Made by a program: the position numbers and the translations under genes | The notes under the pieces: generated by a model | Database searches by the model: none | What the model was told of the DNA's origin: nothing | Seen by the model: only the letters and a program-made list of their open reading frames with translations | Assembly (NCBI GenBank): GCA_910577395.1 | Contig: CAJTLG010000007.1 | Span: forward strand, 1 to 64,000 | DNA from: an uncultured Vampirovibrio sp. | Lineage (GTDB): Bacteria > Cyanobacteriota > Vampirovibrionia > Gastranaerophilales > Gastranaerophilaceae | Length of the DNA stretch: 64,000 nt | Direction of reading: 5' to 3' | Shown: positions 8,024-16,852 of the stretch, piece after piece | How the letters are laid out: every line of letters begins with the position of its first letter | Position numbering within the stretch: the first letter of the stretch is position 1

Positions 8024-8029
8024 TATAAT
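8024..8029 (+). promoter_or_regulatory. -10 box of hom, 6 bp before the ATG
   Basis: TATAAT lies six bases before the hom start codon. A transcript initiating at the usual distance would begin at or next to the A of ATG, implying a leaderless mRNA. No good -35 is visible. Confidence 0.5.
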
Positions 8030-8035
8030 TCCTTT

Positions 8036-9295
8036 ATGGAAAATAAAAAATTAAAAATAGGCATTATCGGCCTTGGAACAGTGGGCAGCGGTGTCGTTAA
8101 GACATTAAAAAACTTTGAAAATGTTGAAATAGTATCAGCTGCCGTAAAAAATTTAAATAAAAAAAGGGATGTTGAAGTTCAAAATTTAACAGACGACCCT
8201 TTTGAAATAGTAAACAACCCTGAAATAGATGTAGTAGTAGAGGTTGCAGGCGGCTGTAACCCAACTTATGAGCTTATTACAACGGCTATTAAAAATAAAA
8301 AGCATATAGTAACCGCAAATAAAGAACTTCTTGCAAAATTCGGAGATAAAATTTTTGACCTTGCAAACGAAAATAATGTTTCAGTACTCTATGAAGCAGC
8401 CGTTGCAGGTGGTATCCCGATTATCGGCCCCATTAAAACCACATTAAGAGGGAACATTTTTACAAAAGTGGCAGGTATTTTAAACGGCACCACAAATTAT
8501 ATCCTTACAAAAATGGAAGAAAAAAATATATCTTACCTTGAATGCCTGAAAGATGCCCAAAATTTAGGCTATGCAGAGGCTGACCCCACAGGCGATGTTG
8601 AAGGATATGATGCTATGTATAAAATAGCAACCCTTGCAAACATTACATTTCACAGGCGCATTGATGTAAATAAAATCTACAGGGAAGGCATTACAAAAAT
8701 TTCGGCTGATGATATTAAATTTGCGGATGAATTTGGCTATAAAATAAAACTGATAGGCCTTGCCCAAAAATATGACGACCAAAAGCTTGATATCAGGGTA
8801 CACCCGATGCTTGTACCAAAAACAAATATGATTTCAGGAATTAACAATGCTCTAAATGCCGTATTATTAGAGGGTTTTCCTGTGGATAAGGTTATGTTTA
8901 CAGGCCCCGGGGCAGGCGAATTCCCGACTGCAAGCTCTGTTGTGGGGGATATTTTATCAATAGCAGGCGAATGCGGCCACACAGACACTGTTTTACCGCT
9001 TCATAGGTGCAACCATAAAAAAGAGGCCGAAATAGTTGATATTAAACACACTAAGAATAAATACTATATTTCAATCACAGCCCCGAATTCAAAGGGTACA
9101 ATCGGCGCAATAGGCACTGTTTGCGGTGAAAATAATATAAACCTTTCAAGCATTCTCCAAAAAGGGACCAAAGAGGATAACACGGCACAAATTATCGTAA
9201 TAACAGAAGAAAGTGCCGAGCTTGATATCCAAAATGCAATAGCAGAACTTAATAAACATAATATTGTAATTAATAATCTTATAAGGGTAATGTAG
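8036..9295 (+). CDS. hom: Homoserine dehydrogenase
   Basis: It catalyses NAD(P)H-dependent reduction of aspartate semialdehyde to homoserine, on the way to threonine and methionine. The 419-residue protein has an N-terminal Rossmann motif GIIGLGTVGSGVVKTL, the catalytic-domain stretch GILNGTTNYILTKM, 'AEADPTGDVEGYDA', and a C-terminal ACT domain beginning YISITAPNSKGTIGAIG, suggesting amino acid feedback. ATG at 8036 is chosen: TTG at 8021 would put the start within the promoter. No Shine-Dalgarno is present. thrC starts 2 bp after the stop. Confidence 0.95.
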   Translation: MENKKLKIGIIGLGTVGSGVVKTLKNFENVEIVSAAVKNLNKKRDVEVQNLTDDPFEIVNNPEIDVVVEVAGGCNPTYELITTAIKNKKHIVTANKELLAKFGDKIFDLANENNVSVLYEAAVAGGIPIIGPIKTTLRGNIFTKVAGILNGTTNYILTKMEEKNISYLECLKDAQNLGYAEADPTGDVEGYDAMYKIATLANITFHRRIDVNKIYREGITKISADDIKFADEFGYKIKLIGLAQKYDDQKLDIRVHPMLVPKTNMISGINNALNAVLLEGFPVDKVMFTGPGAGEFPTASSVVGDILSIAGECGHTDTVLPLHRCNHKKEAEIVDIKHTKNKYYISITAPNSKGTIGAIGTVCGENNINLSSILQKGTKEDNTAQIIVITEESAELDIQNAIAELNKHNIVINNLIRVM

Positions 9296-9297
9296 AT

Positions 9298-10356
9298 ATG
9301 GCAAGATACAACGGTTTAATTGATAAATACAAAGAATACCTTCCGGTTAGCGATAAAACACCATTTGTGACACTTTGCGAAGGAAATACCCCTCTTATTA
9401 AAGCTGATAACCTTGCTAAACACCTTGGCTTGGATTGCGAAATATATTTAAAATATGAAGGCTCTAACCCAACGGGCAGCTTTAAAGACCGCGGAATGAC
9501 AATGGCGGTATCAAAAGCTAAAGAAGAAGGTTCTAAGGCTATTATCTGTGCCTCTACAGGAAATACATCTGCCGCAGCCGCGGCATACGGCGCAAGGGCA
9601 GGTTTAAAATGCTATGTATTAATACCTGACGGGTACATTGCCCTTGGAAAGTTATCCCAGGCTATGATGTACGGCGCAGAAGTAATTGCAATCAACGGCA
9701 ATTTTGACGAGGCGCTTGAGGCTGTAAGGGAAATTTCCGCTAATTACCCGATTACCCTTGTAAACTCTGTAAACCCGTACAGAATTGAAGGGCAAAAAAC
9801 AGGTGCTTTTGAAATCATAGAGGCCCTTGAAGATGCGCCTGATTACCATTTTATACCTGTCGGAAACGCAGGCAACATAACTGCCTATTGGAAAGGATAT
9901 AACGAGTTTTATAACCTTAAAAAATCATCCTGCCTGCCAAAAATGATGGGTATTCAGGCAGAAGGAAGTGCCGCTATTGTAAAAGGTGAGCGGATTTTAC
10001 ACCCTGAAACCATAGCTACTGCTATAAGAATAGGCAACCCTGCAAGCTGGAAACAGGCAGAGGCCGCAAGAGATGAATCAAACGGCACAATTGATATGGT
10101 AAACGATGAAAAAATTGTTGAAGCCTACAAACTGCTTGCAAATTTAGAGGGTGTTTTCTGCGAACCGGCAAGTGCTGCAAGTGTAGCGGGGCTTATAAAA
10201 TTAAAAGATACAATTAAACCAAAATCAAAAATTGTTTGCATCTTAACAGGAAACGGCCTGAAAGACCCTGACTGTGCCATTAAAAATGCAATTTCGCAGG
10301 TACAAAAAACATCTGCCGATATTAAAGATATTGTAAAATTAATGCACTTAAATTAA
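9298..10356 (+). CDS. thrC: Threonine synthase
   Basis: This PLP enzyme converts O-phosphohomoserine to threonine. The 352-residue protein has the PLP-lysine motif SNPTGSFKDRGM with Lys63, the phosphate-binding ASTGNTSAAAAAYGA, and LTGNGLKDPD near the C-terminus. It is the short class that lacks the N-terminal extension of the E. coli enzyme. It begins 2 bp after hom, so both are translated from one transcript. A kinase gene (thrB) is not adjacent. Confidence 0.95.
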   Translation: MARYNGLIDKYKEYLPVSDKTPFVTLCEGNTPLIKADNLAKHLGLDCEIYLKYEGSNPTGSFKDRGMTMAVSKAKEEGSKAIICASTGNTSAAAAAYGARAGLKCYVLIPDGYIALGKLSQAMMYGAEVIAINGNFDEALEAVREISANYPITLVNSVNPYRIEGQKTGAFEIIEALEDAPDYHFIPVGNAGNITAYWKGYNEFYNLKKSSCLPKMMGIQAEGSAAIVKGERILHPETIATAIRIGNPASWKQAEAARDESNGTIDMVNDEKIVEAYKLLANLEGVFCEPASAASVAGLIKLKDTIKPKSKIVCILTGNGLKDPDCAIKNAISQVQKTSADIKDIVKLMHLN

Positions 10357-10387
10357 GCTTATTCGTTTTTATATAATACGAAAAAAG

Positions 10388-10486
10388 GCAAAAGGTGCAA
10401 ACTACGGCAAAAACGCCGCGGTCAACCATTTAGGCTACATTAAAGATTTTGAGAATTATACCTTTCCTTTGAGCAGCCTTTTTTAA
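10388..10486 (+). pseudogene. C-terminal fragment of an unidentified protein
   Basis: Downstream of thrC a frame reads KGANYGKNAAVNHLGYIKDF and ends with LSSLF-TAA at 10486. It has protein-like composition but no start codon or ribosome site. It may be the tail of a deleted gene. It overlaps the last few bases of the convergent gene. Chance origin cannot be excluded. Confidence 0.25.
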
Positions 10487-11142
10487 TGAGCTTTTTTACT
10501 GTCCTTGCCAAAACCTAAGATATAAAGCTCTGCAGGTATTTCGCCGCATTCAATTATATAATTCATATCTTCCATTGTTTCTTTATCAAATAAAGGAGTT
10601 TCGGGGTTTTTGGATGTTTTTGGAAAAAGTGTATCAACAGCTTTCTTTAAAAGCGCTGCACTCATAAGGGCAAAACCGCCTATAAATGCATAATACAAAG
10701 CTGCTCTGCTGTCTTTTTTAGCAGCCAGGCTTTTTGCCGCATTTTCAGTCATTTCAGTAATTTTACCTGAATTTCTAACCCTTTTAAACAAAGAAGTTAA
10801 ATCTCTTTTAACAGCAACGTCTATATTCGGGTTTTCATGTAAATCTTTTAAAGCCTTGCCGGGGTTTTCTTTAAGGGTTTCTTTGCTTTTTTCAAAAATA
10901 TCTTTAACAAGAGGCTTTATATTACCGGTATTTAATTCTCTGGTTATATTCGATATTTCATCAACCCTTGAAACAACTGCCTTTTGCTTAATTCCGTTTT
11001 TAACGGAATCTGTAAAATAATGCTTATGTTCTTCAGTAGTTAAAGGCATAACATAAGTAGCAGCCCACCCCAATGCCGCACCGGCAGCACCTGCTTTTGG
11101 CACACTAAAATTATTCTCGCTATTGGTTTGGGTTACTCTCAT
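10483..11142 (-). CDS. Hypothetical protein with two hydrophobic segments
   Basis: I do not recognise this 219-residue protein. It has a short polar N-terminus, a Gly/Ala-rich hydrophobic stretch (PKAGAAGAALGWAATYVM, about 15-32), a long charged helical middle section, and a second hydrophobic segment (LYYAFIGGFALMSAALL, about 148-164). The tail is polar. The layout resembles the lineage-specific proteins at 52286 and 52782, without clear similarity. It is a single-gene unit with an inverted repeat upstream of its start. Confidence 0.55.
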   Translation of the reverse strand: MRVTQTNSENNFSVPKAGAAGAALGWAATYVMPLTTEEHKHYFTDSVKNGIKQKAVVSRVDEISNITRELNTGNIKPLVKDIFEKSKETLKENPGKALKDLHENPNIDVAVKRDLTSLFKRVRNSGKITEMTENAAKSLAAKKDSRAALYYAFIGGFALMSAALLKKAVDTLFPKTSKNPETPLFDKETMEDMNYIIECGEIPAELYILGFGKDSKKAH

Positions 11143-11167
11143 TTATATTCCTATAACACAACTAATC

Positions 11168-11199
11168 CATGCTAAATTAGTCAAAAAAAATTTAGCATG
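11168..11199. promoter_or_regulatory. Perfect 11-bp inverted repeat upstream of the 10483-11142 gene
   Basis: CATGCTAAATT (11168-11178) and AATTTAGCATG (11189-11199) are perfectly complementary, with a 10-nt loop. The element lies 26 bp upstream of the start of the minus-strand gene, so a dyad operator is the simplest reading. No T run follows, so it is not a good terminator. Confidence 0.45.
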
Positions 11200-11364
11200 C
11201 TGCTCGTTCTATCAACTATCTAACCTAGTTTTCCGAACTTTTTCTCAAATTTTTAATACTATACCACATCAACCTGCGGTTGTCAACAAAAAATTAATAA
11301 AATACTCAAAAATTCCCCGCCAGGGCTAAGCCTCCGCCTGCAACACCCCGGTTAAAATACCATT

Positions 11365-11487
11365 TTACCCCATAATACTAAGTGCGCCATACATACAAAG
11401 TATGCCAAAAGCACTTATAACAAGCCAAAAGTGGGCAATTGGGTGAATATTATTCCATACACTAAAAATTAAAGATTTCTTTTCCAT
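11365..11487 (-). CDS. Small single-span membrane protein (40 aa)
   Basis: A 40-codon frame has a charged start (MEKKS), the sequence HPIAHFWLVISAFGILCMYG, and stops at LSIMG. The hydrophobic core of about 20 residues would span the membrane once. There is no Shine-Dalgarno, but a TATAGT box lies 7 bases before the ATG, giving a leaderless arrangement like hom. It stands alone between mutS and the 10483-11142 gene. I do not recognise a family. Chance cannot be fully excluded at this length. Confidence 0.45.
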   Translation of the reverse strand: MEKKSLIFSVWNNIHPIAHFWLVISAFGILCMYGALSIMG

Positions 11488-11592
11488 AGCAAACACTATA
11501 CTATTTATTCATACATATGTTTATCCTACAAAAAGACTATCTTTTGAAAAACAATACTACATGCATTTGTTCACTATTGGACTGCGCATAAA

Positions 11593-14052
11593 TTAAGTGC
11601 ATTTCTGTTGAAAATTTTTTGCACAAGTGATAACTTCATCCGGCAAACCTGCCTTTATTGCAGCGTTAAACCCGAGGCTGCTTGTTGAAACTCCCTCCTT
11701 TAGGCATCTAACAGGTTTTTTACCATTCTCATCAAAAACAAGACGGAAATTTCTGCACCCGCTGACATCATTTTCAAGAACAGAAAGCCTGTGAAAATGC
11801 GTTGCAAGAAGAGTTTTCGCCTTCATCTTTTCTGTTATATATTTTATAATCCCGTAGGATATAGCAATACCGTCGCTATAAGAGGTACTGTTTCCGGTTT
11901 CATCCAGTAATATAAGGCTTTTAGGTGTTGAATTCCTTAAAATTTCAGTTATATCAAGCATTTCGCACATAAATGCAGAATTGCTATTAAGCAAATCATC
12001 ACCGCTTCCCATTCTTGCAAAAATTTTGTCAACCAAATTTGCCCTGAAACTCTTTGCAGGAACGAAAGAGCCGGCCTGTGCCAAGATGATAAGAGCTGCA
12101 ACTTCCCTTAAATAGGTGCTTTTGCCGGACATGTTTGCACCGGTCAGGATTTTTGAATATACATTTTCGCTAAAACTTATATCCAGCCTGTCATACCGGG
12201 TATTATCACTTGTGCAAAGCCTCTCCAATACAGGATGTACACCTTCTTTAACTTCGTATAAAAATTCATCGGTAAATTTTGGCTTTGTATAATTGTTTTC
12301 TATTGCAATTAGCGCGAAAGATACAAGCACATCTTTTAGCGAAACATCATATGCAAACTGCCTTATAGGCTCAGTAAGTTCTTTTGCATATTCTCTTAGC
12401 TTTAAATATGTATCAAATTCAAGCTCATAAGATTTTAACTTTAGCCCCAAAATTCTTTCTTCAAGGGTATTCAAGACCTCTGTACCAAATCTTTCACATC
12501 CGGATAATTTTTGTTTTACAAAACACCCTTCAACCGTAATTGTAAATTCTTTAACACCCGAAACCGGCACCTCTATTGAATATCCAAGATTTTTTGTATA
12601 GTTGATTTTAAGATTTTTCACACCTGTTTTTTTAATCAATTCTTTTTCATAAGAAATTATCTCGCCCTCAAGGCTGGCCAGTTCTGCCCTTACGGTATCC
12701 AATACCCCGTTTGCGCCCTCTTTAATAATATTTCCGACCCTTATATTATTTGAAGGCTCTTCTTTTATGGTTTTTTCAATGATTTCTCTAAAATTTACAA
12801 GGTTTTCATCCACGGCAGCAGGCTTTAAAATTTCTGCCTTAAACCCACTGCAGCACTTGCTAAACGCTTCTGTAATTTCTAAAGTATTTTTAATAGCTAA
12901 AAGCTCTTTTGGTGTTATGGTTCCATTTGATAATTTACTTGAAAGCCTTGATATATCTGATAAATTCTCTAATATTGATGATAATTTTTCAAGTTTTTCT
13001 TTATTTAAAACAAGCTCTTCTACTCCATTTAAACGCTTTTCAATCTCTGATTTGTTATACAAAGGTTCATTCAGCCAATGGGCTAACAGCCTTTTACCCA
13101 TAACAGTTTTACACCTATCCATTGACCATAAAATTGACCCGTATTTTTTCCCCTCCCCGGATATTCTGCCAAAAGTCTTGTTTAATTCAAGGTTTTCGCG
13201 TGTTTTTTGGTTCATTATAAGGCGGGTCGAAATAGAGTATTTCTTTATAATATCAAGCTTTGGCATAAAATTTTTCTGGGTGGTTTTTGCATAATTTATT
13301 ATTGAATTAGCGCACTTTAAGCCGATTTTATACTCTAAAAGCCCCTTATCATTAATATTTTCAGGATTAAAATCATAAAAATCCGCTTTTACAAGCGTAT
13401 AAGGGTACTTTTTTGGTATAATTTCATCCATATCAGGCTCCGCCTCAGGAATTGTCTTCATAGGCTCTATTTCACGGGTTTTAATTTTTAAAAGAAGTTC
13501 TGTTGGTGACACTTTAGATAATTCACACAGTATTTCATCAAGGTTTCCTTCGGTTATAAAAAATTCACCGGTGGAAATATCTGCGTAGCTAAAACCGTAC
13601 CTGTCACCGGATTTTAGGATAGATGCTATAAAATTATTCTCTTTAGAATCTAAAAAACTTTCATCTATAAGGGTACCCGGCGAATAGGTCCTTATAATCT
13701 CTCTTTTGATAATATTGCCTTTTTTAACCTCATCCTTTGATTGCACCTGCTCTGCAATTGAAACTTTATATTTTTCTTTTGTAAGCTTTGCAATATAAAT
13801 TTCCGCATTATTATGCGGCACACCTGCCATTAAAATATCACCGACACCCAAAAATTTCCTTTTTGTTAATAATACCCCGCAAACTTTAGACAATACATAA
13901 GCATCTTCAAAGTAGGTTTCATAAAAATCCCCAAGTCTGAAGAATACTATGGATTCAGCGTTTTGTCTTTTCAAACTAAGATATTGTTCTAAAATTTTTG
14001 GAATATTTGAAGTATCGACATCACAAGATTTAATAAAATTTTGTAATTCCAT
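11593..14052 (-). CDS. mutS: MutS-family DNA mismatch-binding ATPase, divergent
   Basis: MutS recognises mispaired bases and recruits MutL. The 819-residue protein begins MELQNF and has the mismatch-reading Phe-x-Glu in 'RLGDFYETYF', domain I motif VPHNNAEIYI, Walker A TGANMSGKSTYLR near residue 635, and Walker B LILLDETG near 705-715. The usual DEIGRGTSTFDG signature is changed to DETGNSTSYSDG, and the C-terminal dimerisation part is short. The ATG at 14052 is preferred over an upstream frame start because it matches the family N-terminus; a TATAAA box sits just before it and no ribosome site is seen. Confidence 0.88.
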   Translation of the reverse strand: MELQNFIKSCDVDTSNIPKILEQYLSLKRQNAESIVFFRLGDFYETYFEDAYVLSKVCGVLLTKRKFLGVGDILMAGVPHNNAEIYIAKLTKEKYKVSIAEQVQSKDEVKKGNIIKREIIRTYSPGTLIDESFLDSKENNFIASILKSGDRYGFSYADISTGEFFITEGNLDEILCELSKVSPTELLLKIKTREIEPMKTIPEAEPDMDEIIPKKYPYTLVKADFYDFNPENINDKGLLEYKIGLKCANSIINYAKTTQKNFMPKLDIIKKYSISTRLIMNQKTRENLELNKTFGRISGEGKKYGSILWSMDRCKTVMGKRLLAHWLNEPLYNKSEIEKRLNGVEELVLNKEKLEKLSSILENLSDISRLSSKLSNGTITPKELLAIKNTLEITEAFSKCCSGFKAEILKPAAVDENLVNFREIIEKTIKEEPSNNIRVGNIIKEGANGVLDTVRAELASLEGEIISYEKELIKKTGVKNLKINYTKNLGYSIEVPVSGVKEFTITVEGCFVKQKLSGCERFGTEVLNTLEERILGLKLKSYELEFDTYLKLREYAKELTEPIRQFAYDVSLKDVLVSFALIAIENNYTKPKFTDEFLYEVKEGVHPVLERLCTSDNTRYDRLDISFSENVYSKILTGANMSGKSTYLREVAALIILAQAGSFVPAKSFRANLVDKIFARMGSGDDLLNSNSAFMCEMLDITEILRNSTPKSLILLDETGNSTSYSDGIAISYGIIKYITEKMKAKTLLATHFHRLSVLENDVSGCRNFRLVFDENGKKPVRCLKEGVSTSSLGFNAAIKAGLPDEVITCAKNFQQKCT

Positions 14053-14107
14053 ATATTTTATAATAGAATAAATATAGTTTATTTTGCAAACTTTTCGGAG
14101 GAGATTT

Positions 14108-14779
14108 ATGGGCTGTTTAAGGGGAATTTTCCGCATAATTATTATAATTCTTATTGTTGCAGGCTTTTTCTATTTTGGGGGCCCGGCATTTATAAAAGAA
14201 AAAATTGAAAGCTACACAAGCCCTTCGAAAGAAGTTTTAATGTATGAGGAAAAAGATTTTGGAAACATTATAAATGTCAGCGACGAGTACAAATTCCAAA
14301 GGTCCATCACTATAGGCAAATACAGAAAACTCCTTGTCACATATGCCCCGACAGGCCAAAAAATCAGCCTTATTGATATAGGGGACACCACAACTCTTAG
14401 CCAGACAGATTTTTACAGCACAAAAATTGACCTGAAACTCTATCAGCTTTTAGACAGTGTAAAAAATTACTCCGTAGGAATTCAAGATATTGAAATAACC
14501 GAAAGAGGCACTATACTTGCAAAAGGAAAGATTGTACCTTACGTAAATTTCAGCGCAAAATTAAAAATCCTGCCTCTTATCACAGTTAAAGGAACACTTG
14601 CCGCCTATAACACTAAAAACGCTGATGACGGCATTGTAGCAAAGGTTTCAAAGGCAATAAGACAAAATAAAGAAGACACCACAACAAAGATTGTAATTTC
14701 AGCAAAACTATTTAACACCTACAATTTTGAAGTAACAAGAAATTTAATTAAATCTATAAGTTTTATAGGAATAAACTAA
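14108..14779 (+). CDS. Membrane-anchored hypothetical protein
   Basis: The 223-residue protein starts with an uncleaved-looking hydrophobic anchor (GIFRIIIIILIVAGFFYFGG, about 5-24) followed by an extracytoplasmic polar domain with many short beta-like stretches. I do not recognise a domain; the fold could resemble an LEA/DUF4230-like beta domain, but that is a guess. ATG at 14108 is chosen because GGAGGAG lies directly upstream; a TTG at 14084 would precede the ribosome site. It is divergent from mutS and 7 bp before the YifB gene. Confidence 0.7.
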   Translation: MGCLRGIFRIIIIILIVAGFFYFGGPAFIKEKIESYTSPSKEVLMYEEKDFGNIINVSDEYKFQRSITIGKYRKLLVTYAPTGQKISLIDIGDTTTLSQTDFYSTKIDLKLYQLLDSVKNYSVGIQDIEITERGTILAKGKIVPYVNFSAKLKILPLITVKGTLAAYNTKNADDGIVAKVSKAIRQNKEDTTTKIVISAKLFNTYNFEVTRNLIKSISFIGIN

Positions 14780-14786
14780 ACTCTTT

Positions 14787-16310
14787 ATGGTAGTTAAAAT
14801 TTTAAGTGCCGCAACAATAGGGCTGGATGTATTTAGGATTGAAGTTGAAGTTGATATAACAAATTCGCTTCCGCAAATTTCAATAATAGGGCTGGGCGAT
14901 ACTGCAATTTCAGAGGCAAAAGAACGCCTTAAGCTTGCAATTAAAAACTCAGGCCACGCTTTTCCCCAAACAAAGGTGGTCATAAACCTTGCGCCTGCCG
15001 ATTTAAAAAAAGAGGGCGCAGCTTATGATTTAGCTATGGCAACAGGCATTTTAACAAAAGAGGGAATAATAAAAGAAGAACCTAAAGACACAGCTTTTAT
15101 AGGGGAATTATCTCTTGACGGCACCATAAAGCCAATATATGGCGTATTACCTATAGTTTTTGGGCTTAAAAATTTAGGTATTAAAAAGGTTATAATCCCG
15201 TATGAAAATTTAAAAGAGGCAAGTTTTGCAGATAATATTGAAATTTTGGGTGCTAAAAACCTTAATGAAATAATAACACACCTGAATGATAACGCGCCGC
15301 TTGATACCATAAAGCAGGAAATAAACGATTTTATTAACTGCGATAAAGAGTATCCGGTTGATTTTAAGCATATAAAAGGTCAAAAATTTGCAAAACGCGC
15401 CCTTGAAATAGCAGCCGCCGGTGCCCATAACCTTCTTATGCAAGGCAGCCCCGGCTCAGGCAAAACTCTTCTTGCAAAAGCATTCCCTTCAATTTTGCCT
15501 CCTTTAAGCAAGGAAGAAGCCATAGAAATCACTAAGATATATTCTATAGCAGGACTTTTAGACCACTCTAACCCGCTTATAGATAAACGCCCGATAAGAG
15601 CACCCCACCATAGTGCCTCATCGGTTGGGATAATTGGCGGAGGCTCTAACCCGAAACCCGGTGAAATAACACTTGCACACAGGGGGGTATTATTTCTTGA
15701 TGAAATGCCGGAATTCCCAAGGACAGTACTTGAAGTATTAAGACAGCCCCTTGAAGATAGAGAAGTTACAATATCACGTGCACAGATGAGTATAAAATAC
15801 CCTGCAAATTTTATCCTGCTTGGTGCTATGAACCCCTGCCCGTGCGGATTTTTGGGGGATAAGAGAAATGTGTGCAAATGCAGTGATTTTCAAATAAACC
15901 GCTACAGAGCACGCCTTTCAGGCCCGCTTTTAGACAGAATTGATATCCACGTTGATGTGCCGAGGCTTGAAGATGATGAACTTCTGGATGATACAAACAC
16001 AGGAGAAACTTCTTCTGAAATTAGAAAAAGGGTGGCAGAGGCAAGAAAAATCCAGCTTGAAAGGTATAAAAACGAGGGTATATATACAAATTCAGAGCTT
16101 AACCCTAAATTAATTAAAAAATACTGTAAATTAACCGCTGAGGTTAAAGATTTACTTAAAAATGCGGCAAAATCTTTTAATCTTTCAGCAAGAGGATATG
16201 ACAGGATTTTAAAGATTTCAAGAACAATAGCAGACCTTGATAAAAAGCCCGATATTGAACCGAAGCATATAGCACAGGCTTTGCAATTTAGAGGGTATGC
16301 AGGAGTTTAA
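14787..16310 (+). CDS. comM: YifB/ComM family magnesium-chelatase-like AAA+ ATPase
   Basis: ComM is a helicase-like AAA+ protein that promotes branch migration during natural transformation. The 507-residue protein has an N-terminal Lon-protease-like domain (about 1-170; GLGDTAISEAKERLKLAI), Walker A GSPGSGKTLLAK near 215, Walker B VLFLDEMPEF, and the cysteine-containing NPCPCGFLGDK loop. The C-terminal Mg-chelatase domain has LSARGYDRILKISRTIADL. Length is normal. Given the pilin genes in the window, a role in DNA uptake is possible but not shown. Confidence 0.9.
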   Translation: MVVKILSAATIGLDVFRIEVEVDITNSLPQISIIGLGDTAISEAKERLKLAIKNSGHAFPQTKVVINLAPADLKKEGAAYDLAMATGILTKEGIIKEEPKDTAFIGELSLDGTIKPIYGVLPIVFGLKNLGIKKVIIPYENLKEASFADNIEILGAKNLNEIITHLNDNAPLDTIKQEINDFINCDKEYPVDFKHIKGQKFAKRALEIAAAGAHNLLMQGSPGSGKTLLAKAFPSILPPLSKEEAIEITKIYSIAGLLDHSNPLIDKRPIRAPHHSASSVGIIGGGSNPKPGEITLAHRGVLFLDEMPEFPRTVLEVLRQPLEDREVTISRAQMSIKYPANFILLGAMNPCPCGFLGDKRNVCKCSDFQINRYRARLSGPLLDRIDIHVDVPRLEDDELLDDTNTGETSSEIRKRVAEARKIQLERYKNEGIYTNSELNPKLIKKYCKLTAEVKDLLKNAAKSFNLSARGYDRILKISRTIADLDKKPDIEPKHIAQALQFRGYAGV

Positions 16311-16388
16311 ACTACAGGCGGGTAATGGATAAAATCTTTAATCTGCTTATAATTTTTTACGGAAAATAATAAACGAGGTAAAAAATAA

Positions 16389-16832
16389 ATGGAAAACAAA
16401 AGAAACGGAAAAAATTGGATTATAGTACTTTTAATATTTGTTATACCGTTGGGTATTTTTGCATGGCTTGAAACAAGTGCCAAAACAATTGCTAAAGAAG
16501 CGGCACAAAATACAAATACGGTTGCAAACCATAATTATACCAAGGTGAACAGCAAGCCTAAAATGTTAAAATTTTCTTCCCCGATGTGTTCTGATTGCAA
16601 AAAGGTATCTAAAGAACTTGTAGGCGTTCTAGAAGATTTTAAAGATGCTGTTGTATTTGAAGAAATAAATGTTTCAGACGGTTCAAAAGCAAGCAATGAT
16701 GCTGTTACCGAATACAAAGTAACGGTTGTACCAACTTTAATCTTCATTGATAAAGACGGAAAAATTGTTCAAAAAAATGAAGGTTTCATAACCGAAAAAG
16801 AAATCAGGACAAGCTTAAATAATATAAAGTAA
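16389..16832 (+). CDS. Membrane-anchored thioredoxin-like protein
   Basis: The 147-residue protein has one N-terminal membrane segment (WIIVLLIFVIPLGIFAWL, about 10-27) and a thioredoxin fold with a CxxC-type site, MCSDC (Cys67, Cys70), followed by TVVPTLIFIDKDGKIV with the conserved cis-Pro. The fold should face the outside. The next gene, 20 bp downstream, is a CcdA-type electron carrier, so the pair probably forms a thiol-disulphide relay for envelope proteins or cytochrome c maturation. Confidence 0.82.
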   Translation: MENKRNGKNWIIVLLIFVIPLGIFAWLETSAKTIAKEAAQNTNTVANHNYTKVNSKPKMLKFSSPMCSDCKKVSKELVGVLEDFKDAVVFEEINVSDGSKASNDAVTEYKVTVVPTLIFIDKDGKIVQKNEGFITEKEIRTSLNNIK

Positions 16833-16852
16833 ACAATTAAAAGAGGCCGAAA

